From JBQSUQ01 sp052384575 (GTDB taxonomy: Bacteria; Pseudomonadota; Gammaproteobacteria; Enterobacterales; Pasteurellaceae): 64,000 nucleotides of DNA. The translations under genes and the position numbers were made by a program. Positions 51,606 through 60,708 of this stretch are shown here, one piece after another (position 1 is the first letter of the stretch; each line of letters starts with the position of its first letter). The DNA is taken from assembly GCA_052384575.1 (NCBI GenBank), contig JBQSUQ010000011.1. One strand, given 5' to 3'. The notes under the pieces are model-generated. The model was not told where the DNA came from, made no database searches, and worked only from the letters and a program-made list of their open reading frames with translations.

Positions 51606-52475
51606 ATGACAAAAATATCATACCAATGGCCTGATGCAAACCAAGTTTATCCGGATCGCAATGGCAAATCTTATCGTTTAAAGCGCTTGCGTTATCGTCT
51701 ACGCTTAATGCTACATGTTGGACTGGTGAAAAAATTTGAAGCATTTGTAAATCAACATAATGAGTTGGTGGAAGTGTTAAATCAGCGTACTGATTTTTCT
51801 TATCCATTAGTACATCGTTTTCTTGATAAACGTTTTTCTGCACAGCAACGTTTGGAATTAATGAAGGATAATTTACTGTTTTTACCCCAAAAATTAACCG
51901 CACTTTCTCAGAATATATGGAAAGAAACGATTAATTTAGGCGAAATTATTGAAGGTTTTGACATTATTTTGACGATTAATGAACATCAACCAATGGAAGG
52001 TTTTTGGGCGCTAGAATTGTATGAAAAAGAAACACAGCGTTTAATTTATATTTTAACTTTTGGTAAATTGGCTGATGCTTTATTAATTGCTGTAATTCAA
52101 GGTCCTAATTATGAAGATGCGAAGCAAATTGTTAAAACGCTGACCAAAAAATGCCATGGTCTTCGTCCGGCTTACTTAATGGTCGAAGTGATGAAATTAT
52201 TGACGCAACATTTAGGTTTTTCTCAATTATTAGGCATACCTCAAAAATATCAAAATAAATAGCGAATTGTTCGTAGTAAACGTTATATGGTGGATTATGA
52301 TGCGATTTTTTCTGAAAGTGGCGGTACGTTAGAAGAATATTGGTTATTGCCCTTGAACGTTGAAATGAAAAACTTAGAGCAAATTGAAAGCAAAAAACGT
52401 TCAATGTATCGTAAACGCTATGCAATGCTGGAATCATTCGCAAAACGTATTGCAGAAAATATTAAATTAACATAA
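51606..52475 (+). pseudogene. VirK/YbjX-like (DUF535) gene interrupted by an in-frame amber codon
   Basis: The frame starts at 51606 (TTTGGAGAG ahead) and runs 218 codons to TAG at 52260-52262, then continues in the same frame for 70 codons to TAA at 52473-52475. The second part (RIVRSKRYMVDYDAIFSESGG, then EEYWLLP and MYRKRYAMLESF) looks like the normal C-terminal end of the DUF535 family. One base change, for example CAG to TAG, explains the break. Family members VirK and YbjX affect virulence and envelope stress resistance in enterics. Without read-through the product lacks about the last quarter. Confidence 0.8.
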
Positions 52476-52497
52476 GAGAGTTTAGGCTCTCTTTTTT
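52474..52497 (+). terminator. Intrinsic terminator after the virK-like gene
   Basis: AAGAGAG (52474-52480), loop TTTAGG, CTCTCTT (52487-52493), then a T run. The converging PACE gene ends within the hairpin. Confidence 0.85.
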
Positions 52498-52898
52498 ATT
52501 AGATTTGCACGAATATTGTCATATAACCAATTGAAAATAAAGGTATAAACTAAAATAAGTAGGGTTAAGCCTATGTCCATAATGAATGCTGCTAAGTAAT
52601 TGATTTGTAATACATAAGCGACCACCGGTAAGGTGAAAAGTAATAATCCACCTTCAAATGCGAAAGTATGGAAAAGGCGTAATTTGAAGGAACGTTTTTC
52701 TCGTGCACCGGTAAAAAAGAGATCAAAGATCCAATTAAATATCATATTCCAAATCACCGCGATGACTGAAATGAGCACCACCACGATTGTGGTTTCTGTT
52801 GTAGGGTGATGAGAAAAAAGTTTGATTGCGATAATTGAAATAAAAATAGCGAGTATTTCAAATAAAACAGCGTGAAAAAAGCGTTCTATTGGGGACAT
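52482..52898 (-). CDS. PACE-family multidrug efflux protein (AceI-like)
   Basis: Small four-helix inner-membrane protein of the proteobacterial antimicrobial compound efflux family, whose characterised members export chlorhexidine and some diamines. The 138-residue protein is a tandem of two helix pairs. The repeat motifs are RFFHAVLFE (about 6-14) and WNMIFNWIFD (about 50-59), then RLFHTFAFEGG (about 74-84) and FIFNWLYDNIR near residue 120. The early glutamate typical of AceI coupling is present as Glu14. It lies 46 bp downstream of araA on the same strand. Confidence 0.85.
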   Translation of the reverse strand: MSPIERFFHAVLFEILAIFISIIAIKLFSHHPTTETTIVVVLISVIAVIWNMIFNWIFDLFFTGAREKRSFKLRLFHTFAFEGGLLLFTLPVVAYVLQINYLAAFIMDIGLTLLILVYTFIFNWLYDNIRANLIKKRA

Positions 52899-52944
52899 GA
52901 TTTTTTTAGTTACGCCCTAAAAATTGAATTTAGGGCGTTTGAGA

Positions 52945-54432
52945 TTAACTGTAAGCTACATCATTCCAACGTAATTCATTTTTTAATATAGGTAACGTTG
53001 TTTCTTCATTGATATGGATAAATTCTATATCAAAATATTCCGCAAAAATTCTCAACATTTCAGCATTAATATCAAGGCTGAATACACTGTGATGAGCTCC
53101 TCCCGCAATGACCCATGACTGTGTCCCTATATCAAAATTGGGTTTTAGTTTCCAGAAAGCATGACCTACTGGTAAATTAGGCATTGCTTTGGGTTTATCA
53201 ACACTTTCTAAATCAGCGACTATCATTCTGAATCGGTTCCCCATATCGACAATGGTAGCATTAATTGCCTTTCCTGTTTTGGCTGTAAAAATTAATCTTG
53301 TGGGATCTGATTTGCCTCCGATACCTAAAGGTTTTATATCTAATGTCGGTTTATGCGCGGCAATCGAAGGGCAAATTTCAAGCATGTGTGCACCAAGGAC
53401 TAGTTCATTGTTTTCATCAAGATTATAAGTGTAATCTTCCATGAAAGATGTTCCTTTTGTTAATCCATAACTCATTACTTTTAGTGCTCGCACTAATGCA
53501 GCTGTTTTCCAGTCACCTTCTGCTCCAAATCCATAACCTTGGGCCATTAGCCTTTGTACTGGTAACCCAGGTAATTGGTTTAGTCCATTTAGATTTTCAA
53601 ACGTATCCGTAAATGCATGGAATCCACCTTTATCTAAAAATGATTTTAAGCCAAGCTCTATCCTAGCACTATCTAATAGCGACTCGCGTTTTTCTCCTTC
53701 TTCAGTAAGTGAGGGTAGGATAGTGTATTCTTGTTCGTATTCTCTAACTAGTTTTTTGACATCATTTTCGTTAACCTTGTTAATTTCTTCCACTAATTGG
53801 TAAACTCCGTAGCCATTGACGCTATAACCAAATTTGATTTGTGCTTCAACTTTATCTCCTTCAGTTACCGCAACTTGACGCATATTGTCACCAAAACGCG
53901 CAATTTTTAATTGTTTTTGATCATAGATTGCCGCGCATACACGCATCCATTGTTCAAGTTTTAGTTTAACATCTTCGGTTTTCCAATGTCCTGCAATAAT
54001 AGTTCTTGGTTTACGTAAACGGGAAAGTAAAAATCCAAATTCTCTATCTCCATGAGCAGTTTGATGAAGATTCATGTAATCCATATCAATGCTATCCCAA
54101 GGAATATTTTTATTGAACTGTGTATGAAATTGTACTAATGGTTTATTCAGTTGTGTTAAGCCTGCAATCCACATTTTCGCTGGAGAAAATGTATGCATCC
54201 AAGCAATAATTCCAACACAACTATCTTGATTATTGGCTTTCTGACAAATAGATAAAATATCTTCAGAAGTAGTTGCTAGATCTTTTAATTTAATAGAAAT
54301 AAAAGGGTTTTGCTGATTTAAATAGTTAACTATTTCCAGAGCATTATTTTTAACATGATTTAGCGATTCATCACCATATAAGTGTTGGCTACCTACAACG
54401 AACCAAACTTCAAGTTTTTTTAAAAATTCCAT
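52945..54432 (-). CDS. araA: L-arabinose isomerase
   Basis: Converts L-arabinose to L-ribulose with Mn2+. The 495-residue protein keeps the metal/catalytic residues Glu305 (in EGDWKTAAL), Glu332 (FMEDYTY), His349 (GAHMLEICPS) and His448 (GGAHHSVFS), equivalent to Glu306, Glu333, His350 and His450 of E. coli. It lies 9 bp after the kinase gene, ribosome site AGGAG. It is the last gene of the locus, and no araD follows. Confidence 0.97.
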   Translation of the reverse strand: MEFLKKLEVWFVVGSQHLYGDESLNHVKNNALEIVNYLNQQNPFISIKLKDLATTSEDILSICQKANNQDSCVGIIAWMHTFSPAKMWIAGLTQLNKPLVQFHTQFNKNIPWDSIDMDYMNLHQTAHGDREFGFLLSRLRKPRTIIAGHWKTEDVKLKLEQWMRVCAAIYDQKQLKIARFGDNMRQVAVTEGDKVEAQIKFGYSVNGYGVYQLVEEINKVNENDVKKLVREYEQEYTILPSLTEEGEKRESLLDSARIELGLKSFLDKGGFHAFTDTFENLNGLNQLPGLPVQRLMAQGYGFGAEGDWKTAALVRALKVMSYGLTKGTSFMEDYTYNLDENNELVLGAHMLEICPSIAAHKPTLDIKPLGIGGKSDPTRLIFTAKTGKAINATIVDMGNRFRMIVADLESVDKPKAMPNLPVGHAFWKLKPNFDIGTQSWVIAGGAHHSVFSLDINAEMLRIFAEYFDIEFIHINEETTLPILKNELRWNDVAYS

Positions 54433-54441
54433 TGTGTTCTC

Positions 54442-56028
54442 CTAATGTATTTGAGTTGCAGCAGTTTGAGCGATATCAATACCAGATTGGTAATGTTGAA
54501 TAAATTGTTCATAACCTTCTACAAGAGATGGTTCTGGTTTAATAATGTTAGTATATGTATTAGAAAAAATAATATTTTGTAAATATTCGTTTAACGACAT
54601 TTTATTCCCAAGATAATTAGCTAATAATGCAATACCCCAAGCTCCACCTTCCCCTGCTGTTTCCATTGTTGCAATAGGAATATTTAAAGCAGAAGATAAT
54701 ATTTTTTGAGCAACGCCTGGGGTCTTGAAAATTCCACCATGTCCTACAATTCTATTAATTTTAACTTGTTCTTGTTTTAGTAGAATATCTACACCTAATT
54801 TCATTACTGCGAAAGCAGAATATAAATGTGTAAGGATAAAATTTGGCAAGTTAAATTGTGCATTTGATGGATGGATAAATATAGGACAACCTTTAGTTAG
54901 ATTTAACAGATGTTCACCAGTATAAAACCCATAAGATAGTAAACCTCCACCATTTGGATCAGCTTTTAGTGCTAAGTTAAATAGAGTTTCATATAAGGTG
55001 TTTTTAGGTATATTTAGCTCAAAGGCATTAAGAGTTTCATGAAATATATTTATCCAAGAATTAATATTTGATGTACAATTATTAGCATGAGCCATAGCAA
55101 CAAGTTTACCTTCAGGGGTTGTTACTAAATCTAGTTTCTCATAGACTCTAGAAAGTCCTTTTTCTAAGACAATCATAGCAAATGCAGATGTTCCAGCCGA
55201 TATATTTCCTGTGCCTTCTAAGATGCTATTTGTCGCAATCATACCTGTCCCGGCATCTCCTTCCGGCGGGCAAAAAGGGATATTAGGTTGAAGATTTCCT
55301 GTTGGATCAAGTAATTTCGCACCTTCTTCTGTTAAAAATCCAGCATTTTCTCCTGCAACTAGAATCTTAGGGAGAATTTCTTCTAGACCCCAAGAGTATG
55401 AATGTTTTGATATTAAATCGTTAAATTGTAATAGCATAGATTTATCATAATCAGCATATTCTGTATTAACAGGGAACATTCCTGAAGCATCGCCAATGCC
55501 CAAAACTTTTTTGTCAGTTAATTTCCAATGAACATAGCCAGCTAGAGTTGTGAAGAAATGGATTTGAGATAGATGTTCCTCTTTATTGAGAACTGCTTGA
55601 TATAAGTGTGAAATACTCCATCTTTGAGGAATATTATAGTTAAATAATGTAGTTAATTGTTTAGAGGATTCTGATGTAATATTGTTTTGCCAAGTTCTAA
55701 ATGGAACTAGCAATTCTCCATTTTGATTAAAAGGTAAATAGCCATGCATCATAGCGCTAATACCAATAGCTGATAGTTTTTTTAATGTAATTTGGTATTG
55801 ATTTTTTATTTTTTGAGATAAATTTGTATAAACAGTTTGTAATCCATTTAAAATATCATTTTGAGAGTAAGTCCATATTCCGTTATCTAGCTTACTTTCC
55901 CAATTTACTTCACTACTTTCAAGAATATTGCCTTCTTGATTTATTAAGACAGCTTTGATACGAGTAGAACCAAATTCAATTCCTAATACAGCCTGCCCAG
56001 AATTAATATAGGTTGCTATATTTTCCAT
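54442..56028 (-). CDS. FGGY-family carbohydrate kinase, probable L-ribulokinase (non-classical)
   Basis: Expected to phosphorylate L-ribulose, by position between araC and araA. The 528-residue protein has the FGGY ATPase core: LGIEFGSTRIKAVLI (phosphate 1, about 15-29), a central SAGTSAFAMIV (phosphate 2) and GHGGIFKTPGVAQ (adenosine). It does not look like E. coli AraB, which starts with an IGLDFGSDSVR-type motif and is about 566 residues. It belongs to a separate FGGY group whose members are often labelled only as carbohydrate kinase. The gene is visibly AT-rich and has no uptake signal. Confidence 0.8.
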   Translation of the reverse strand: MENIATYINSGQAVLGIEFGSTRIKAVLINQEGNILESSEVNWESKLDNGIWTYSQNDILNGLQTVYTNLSQKIKNQYQITLKKLSAIGISAMMHGYLPFNQNGELLVPFRTWQNNITSESSKQLTTLFNYNIPQRWSISHLYQAVLNKEEHLSQIHFFTTLAGYVHWKLTDKKVLGIGDASGMFPVNTEYADYDKSMLLQFNDLISKHSYSWGLEEILPKILVAGENAGFLTEEGAKLLDPTGNLQPNIPFCPPEGDAGTGMIATNSILEGTGNISAGTSAFAMIVLEKGLSRVYEKLDLVTTPEGKLVAMAHANNCTSNINSWINIFHETLNAFELNIPKNTLYETLFNLALKADPNGGGLLSYGFYTGEHLLNLTKGCPIFIHPSNAQFNLPNFILTHLYSAFAVMKLGVDILLKQEQVKINRIVGHGGIFKTPGVAQKILSSALNIPIATMETAGEGGAWGIALLANYLGNKMSLNEYLQNIIFSNTYTNIIKPEPSLVEGYEQFIQHYQSGIDIAQTAATQIH

Positions 56029-56094
56029 ATATAACTCCTTACTATTTAATATTGAGTAACAGGTAATAGGATATATCTAAATTTTATAGAAAAT

Positions 56095-56160
56095 AAGAAT
56101 AAAAGATGCTAATAATATGGATAATATAGCTATTAAATGTGAAGTGATAAATAGATCACA
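56095..56160 (-). promoter_or_regulatory. araBA promoter: two AraC half-sites and a CRP half-site
   Basis: The 150-bp gap between araC and the kinase holds, on the plus strand, TATGGATAATATAGCTA (56116-56132), 14 of 17 matches to the E. coli AraC I1 half-site in the same orientation to the gene. A weaker copy ending GATGCTA (56095-56111) lies exactly 21 bp closer to the gene, the I1-I2 spacing. TGATAAATAGATCACA (56145-56160) is a CRP-like site with one perfect half, about 28 bp further upstream, similar to E. coli araBAD. Confidence 0.75.
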
Positions 56161-56178
56161 TATTTCAAATATTATGAA

Positions 56179-57027
56179 TTAACGAGAACTTCTATATTCA
56201 GAAGGATTTAGTCCAGTATATCTTTTGAATAAACGAGAAAAGTAAAGAGGATCATCATATCCCAATTGCCTAGAAATAGTATAAATAGGGGCATTAGAGG
56301 TATGTAATAAATATTGTGCTTTAATCATCCGCTGTTCTTCTCGCCATTTAACAATACTTGTTCCTACTTGTTGTACAAAAAGATGGGATAACCGAGAGGC
56401 TGATATATGTACTTGTTCAGCTATTTCAGATATACTATGATTTTTATCAATATTATTAGTAATAAATTGACAAATAGATAAAATCCTGCAATCGAGCATT
56501 AGTTGTTTATTGCTTGGATCTAAACGAAAACATTTAATGAGTAATTGTTCCAATAAACTCATTGACATCTCTTGTGAGAATAATAAGCCATTCTTATATT
56601 CAGTTGCTATATTTTTGAATAATAGGATGAGCTCTTTGTAAATATCTGTATTTGGAGTAGTTAGCTTTTTGACATTATGTATAGTTTTACTCCAATCTAG
56701 CCAACTCTTCCATATTGTTCTGGGGTGAAAATATATCCACTGGTGTTCCCATGTATCTGAGATTGTTGCTCTATGATAGTAATGAGGAATTCCAGGTGGA
56801 AACAATAAAATATCACCGACAGAGCAATTAAAGGCACTGTTACCATGAAATATGGTTCCAGTACCTTTTGTCGTTAAATTGATAATGTAGCCTTTCATTC
56901 CATTAGGGCGGTCTATAACAAAATCTAGTTCATTCCCTTTTTCAATGTAAGTACATCCAGCGACTAAGTATGCACTAAAATTATATCCTGGTAATAAAGG
57001 GTTGGTCTGAATATTTTTTTCTTCCAT
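56179..57027 (-). CDS. araC: Arabinose operon regulator AraC
   Basis: Arabinose-responsive activator/repressor. The 282-residue protein has the arabinose-binding cupin domain (NPLLPGYNFSAYLVAGCTYI at 9-28, GDILLFPPGIPHYYHR). The C-terminal pair of AraC-type HTH units includes ISEIAEQVHISASRLSHLFVQQ and ISRQLGYDDPLYFSRLFKRYTG. It is like E. coli AraC over its whole length, a little shorter at the C-terminus. Unusually it is not divergent but placed between araH (2-bp gap) and the kinase, so its level should rise with araFGH. Confidence 0.95.
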   Translation of the reverse strand: MEEKNIQTNPLLPGYNFSAYLVAGCTYIEKGNELDFVIDRPNGMKGYIINLTTKGTGTIFHGNSAFNCSVGDILLFPPGIPHYYHRATISDTWEHQWIYFHPRTIWKSWLDWSKTIHNVKKLTTPNTDIYKELILLFKNIATEYKNGLLFSQEMSMSLLEQLLIKCFRLDPSNKQLMLDCRILSICQFITNNIDKNHSISEIAEQVHISASRLSHLFVQQVGTSIVKWREEQRMIKAQYLLHTSNAPIYTISRQLGYDDPLYFSRLFKRYTGLNPSEYRSSR

Positions 57028-57029
57028 AA

Positions 57030-57995
57030 TTAAGCTTTGATAAATTTTTGTTTATATTTATCAAAGATTACAGCAATTAACAGAATTAGTCCACGTACAA
57101 CGTACTGTGCGAATGGGGAAATGTTAAGTAAGTTCATAGCATTTTCAATTGTTCCTAAAATAAGTACCCCTGCAATAATAAAGGAAATTTTAGCTATTCC
57201 TCCGTTTAGAGATACTCCACCTAAAACACAAGCAGAAATTGCTACTAATTCAAATCCAATTGAAGTCATTGGCTGTCCACTTGTCATCCTTGCAGCAAGG
57301 ATTATACCTGCCAATGCAGAAACTAAGCCTGACAGAATGAAAATAATAAATTTTGTTCTAGCTACATTTATACCAGCTAATCGGGATGCTTCTTCATTAC
57401 CTCCAATAGCAAGGGTATTACGTCCATAAGTTGTTCTACTTAACAAAAATCCGAAAATAGCAATGCATACAATAGTGAACCAGATTGGTAGAGGAAGTTC
57501 TAAGAAACTTTTATATCCTAGATCAAAAAAATCTTCCTGTGTGATACCAACAGCTTTACCGTCAGAAATGATATAGCCTAATCCTCTAGCAATCTGCATA
57601 GTTGCTAATGTAGTGATAAGTGAGTTAATTTTTAGTTTAGCAATGACAAAACCATTAATGGAACCAATTAGCAGACCTAATCCTAAACCAGCAGCAATTC
57701 CTATTGTAATACTTTGTGTTGTATTCATAACTACAGCTGTAACAACACCTGAGCAAGCTATGATGGATGCTACAGAAAGATCTATTTCACCTGCTGCTAA
57801 GCAAAATAACATACCACAAGCAACCATACCACTCATAGAAATTGCTAAACCAAGGCCTTTCATGTTAATAATTGTCGCAAAATTAGGAATAAAGAAACAG
57901 GATGCAATAAAAATAACAAAGAAAATTAATAACATTCCGTAGGAATTCCATATTTTACCGAATATATTTGTATTGTTTGTTAATGAGTTATTCAT
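57030..57995 (-). CDS. araH: L-arabinose ABC transporter permease
   Basis: Inner-membrane channel of the AraFGH importer. The 321-residue protein has about 8-10 hydrophobic segments and the monosaccharide-permease features GLGLGLLIGSINGFVIAKLKINSLITTLATM and the cytoplasmic EAA-like loop GRNTLAIGGNEEASRLAGINV. The 15-bp gap to araG and 2-bp gap to araC indicate one transcript. Confidence 0.95.
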   Translation of the reverse strand: MNNSLTNNTNIFGKIWNSYGMLLIFFVIFIASCFFIPNFATIINMKGLGLAISMSGMVACGMLFCLAAGEIDLSVASIIACSGVVTAVVMNTTQSITIGIAAGLGLGLLIGSINGFVIAKLKINSLITTLATMQIARGLGYIISDGKAVGITQEDFFDLGYKSFLELPLPIWFTIVCIAIFGFLLSRTTYGRNTLAIGGNEEASRLAGINVARTKFIIFILSGLVSALAGIILAARMTSGQPMTSIGFELVAISACVLGGVSLNGGIAKISFIIAGVLILGTIENAMNLLNISPFAQYVVRGLILLIAVIFDKYKQKFIKA

Positions 57996-58010
57996 CTTTT
58001 TTCTCCAGAA

Positions 58011-59507
58011 TTAATGTGTTTCAAGCATTGCTAATTTTAAGATTTTTTCTTCTGTAGCTTCAGAACGTTTAACTACACCCGTTATTTTTTGCTCTCGCAT
58101 AACCATTATACGATCAGATAAACCGATTACTTCTGGTAAATCGCTTGATACAACGATAATTGCTAATTTCTCTTCTGCTAATTTGAATATGAGATCATAG
58201 ATTTCTGATTTTGCACCAATATCAATACCTCTTGTAGGCTCATCAAGTAATAACACTTTAATATCTTCAGATAACCAACGACCTAGAATTACTTTTTGTT
58301 GATTTCCACCTGAAAGATTAATGATCAGTTGTTTAATTGATGGTGTTTTTACATTCATTTGAATGCATTGGTTTTCTGCGTTTTCTTTTTCCCATTTATT
58401 ATTAATAATGAACTGAAAGAAATTTTGAGAACGTCTCGCGCTAATATTAATGTTTTCTTCAACGGTGGCAGTTGGTATAATGCCCTCTTTTTTACGATCT
58501 TCTGGGCAAAGAACAATACCTTTTTCTATTGCATCTCGGGGGTTGTAAATTTTGCACTGTTGTTCATCTAATTCAATTGCACCTTCTGTCATTGGATCCG
58601 CGCCAAAAATGACTTTTAGTAATTCTGAACGACCTGCACCAACTAATCCAAATAAACCTAAGACTTCTCCAGATTTAACTTCTAAATTAAAGTTGCCTTT
58701 TAACTTAGTTCCTGAAAGTGCGGTAACTTTTAAGCGAGTTTTTCCTATATTTCTAGGACGATAATGATAAATATCACCTAAATTTCTACCTACCATGCTT
58801 TTAACTAAAGTATCATTCGTTATTTGGCTTAAGTCTGAAAATGTTTCAACAAATTTTCCATCCTTCAATACTGTGATTGCATCACTAATACGGAAAATTT
58901 CCTCCATCCTATGGGAAACATATAAAATAACTTTCCCTTCTTCTTTTAATTCATTAATTACTTGAAATAATTTCTCTATTTCTGGTGCTGATAAACTGCT
59001 TGTAGGTTCATCAAATGCAATAATTTTAGCTCCTCTACTTAATGCTTTAGCTATTTCCACCATTTGCCATTGACCAATAGAAAGTTCTTTCAATGGAGTG
59101 TTTGGTGAAATATGTAGGTCAAGTTTATCTAAATATTTTTGTGTACGAGATATTAATTCGCTTTTATTTACTAAACCAAATGAATGTGGTAATTGTCCTA
59201 AACATAAGTTTTCAGCAACAGTCATTTCTGGGACAATATTCAATTCCTGATAAATAATTGCTACTCCGGCTAGTAATGCTTGCTTAATGTTATGGAAAAC
59301 CATCGTTTTACCACCAATATGTAGCTTTCCCGTGGTTGGTAAATAATTACCACTTAATATTTTTAATAAAGTTGATTTTCCAGCACCATTTTCTCCCATA
59401 ATGGCATGTACTTTACCTTCATGACATTTAAAAGAAACATTTTGTAAGGCTTTTACACCAGGGAAACTTTTACTGATATTATCAAATTCTAAATAAGGAA
59501 TTTCCAT
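58011..59507 (-). CDS. araG: L-arabinose ABC transporter ATP-binding protein
   Basis: Tandem ATPase energising arabinose import. The 498-residue protein has a full N-terminal half with Walker A GENGAGKST, signature LSIGQ and Walker B IIAFDEPT. The C-terminal half has a degenerate Walker A (GLVGAGRSE), with signature LSGGNQQ and LLLDEPTRGIDIG, the usual pattern for sugar ABC ATPases. It contains the only exact uptake signal noticed in the ara locus (58716-58724). Confidence 0.95.
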   Translation of the reverse strand: MEIPYLEFDNISKSFPGVKALQNVSFKCHEGKVHAIMGENGAGKSTLLKILSGNYLPTTGKLHIGGKTMVFHNIKQALLAGVAIIYQELNIVPEMTVAENLCLGQLPHSFGLVNKSELISRTQKYLDKLDLHISPNTPLKELSIGQWQMVEIAKALSRGAKIIAFDEPTSSLSAPEIEKLFQVINELKEEGKVILYVSHRMEEIFRISDAITVLKDGKFVETFSDLSQITNDTLVKSMVGRNLGDIYHYRPRNIGKTRLKVTALSGTKLKGNFNLEVKSGEVLGLFGLVGAGRSELLKVIFGADPMTEGAIELDEQQCKIYNPRDAIEKGIVLCPEDRKKEGIIPTATVEENINISARRSQNFFQFIINNKWEKENAENQCIQMNVKTPSIKQLIINLSGGNQQKVILGRWLSEDIKVLLLDEPTRGIDIGAKSEIYDLIFKLAEEKLAIIVVSSDLPEVIGLSDRIMVMREQKITGVVKRSEATEEKILKLAMLETH

Positions 59508-59544
59508 CGTAAGTTCTCCTTATAACCTTGTATTATTGGATATT

Positions 59545-59573
59545 AGGATTGGTATTTATAAAATACCAATCCT
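59545..59573 (-). promoter_or_regulatory. Perfect stem-loop between araF and araG
   Basis: AGGATTGGTATTT (59545-59557) and AAATACCAATCCT (59561-59573) are perfect 13-bp arms around ATA. On the transcript strand no U run follows, so it probably stabilises the upstream araF message, as intercistronic hairpins do after many binding-protein genes. Confidence 0.8.
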
Positions 59574-59585
59574 TTCATGTGAAAA

Positions 59586-60598
59586 TTAAAGACCTTTTTT
59601 CAATAATTCTTCTTTGAAATTTTCGCGTGTAAGTAGAACAGGGTTACCAATAGGGGTATATTTAGGTGGCTCAACTCCTTCTTTTATCCATTTATACAAC
59701 ATCTCAACACTTTTATATCCATGTACATCAGGGCTAGGTAGCAAGGAACCTACGAAACCTGTTGGGTTAGGTTTTGATAATTCATTGACGGCATCTGTTC
59801 CATTAATGCCAATGCCAATCACATTTTCAGCTTTAAATCCTTGTCCTTCTGTTGCTCGAATTCCACCAAGAACAGTATTATCATTCATCCCCACAATAAG
59901 CCAGTTTTTTACCTCAGGGTGTTGAACTAACATTGAATTTGCTGCATCTAGAGCCCCTGGAATATCATTACTTTTAGTTGGTGATTTATAAATTTGTTTT
60001 TCAGGAAATCCTAGTCTTACTAGTGCAGACAATGAACCATCAGTTCTGCGACGAGCAGTATCTAGTTCATCAGCTGTAATAGCCAGTACCGCAGTATCTT
60101 TATAGTCCCATTTTCGTTTTTGAATTTCTTTATAAAGCTCTTCCCCTTGTCGTTCACCAATTTCGGTTGCTGCCATCATGATTAGTGGTACCTGTGTCAT
60201 TGGTTCTCCAGCAGCATTAAGAAATTGGTCATCAACTGCAAGCACTTTTAAATCATATGCTCGAGCTTTAGCCATAATTGCTGGTCCAAGTTTAGGGTCA
60301 GGGGTACAAATAACAAATCCTTTAGCTCCATTTGCTGCTAAATTATCAATAGCATTTAGTGTCTTTTCCCATCTGGAACAGCCATTTTTATAATTTGAAC
60401 ATTTCCCAAATCTTTTGCTGCTTTATCAGCAAACATCCATTCAGTTTGAAACCAAGGTTCTTCAGGTTGTTTAACTAAGAAGCCTAACTTCATTGGAGTG
60501 GAAGAGCTAGAATATACAGGGGGAGAGCTTAATCCTACCACAGCGAATAAAGAAACAGCCATTAACGATTTAAGAAAAGTTCTTTTGCTTGCTTTCAT
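59586..60598 (-). pseudogene. araF: L-arabinose-binding protein gene with a one-base frameshift
   Basis: Start at 60598 (AGGAG upstream), signal sequence KSLMAVSLFAVVGLSSPPVYS, then KLGFLVKQPEEPWFQTEW as in E. coli AraF. The frame breaks after AVPDGK near 60364-60371 and stops at once. The rest of AraF continues one frame away (TLNAIDNLAANGAKGFVICT, then DDQFLNAAGEP, ELDTARRR, GSLLPSPDVHGYKS) to 59586. Compared with the expected PDGEKTLNAI, one base is missing at the GGG-AAAA run. The result is a product of about 80 residues without the ligand site, unless the frame is corrected. Confidence 0.88.
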
Positions 60599-60708
60599 AC
60601 TTAGTACTCCTATTTTAGGATTGTTGATATTTATCAATGAGATATGAACTTATTGGATAAGGTTATCTTTATTTGAAGAATATGTTACAGAATTGAAATA
60701 AATAGAAA

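Noticed and set aside
52260..52262. Stop-codon recoding (suppressed or modified TAG) in the virK-like gene
   Set aside because: No recoding element or special tRNA is visible, and other genes nearby end normally; a point mutation is more likely.
59586..60598. Programmed frameshifting in araF
   Set aside because: The break is a short G/A run without an obvious slippery heptamer plus stimulatory structure, and AraF proteins are not known to use it. A deletion or sequencing error is simpler.
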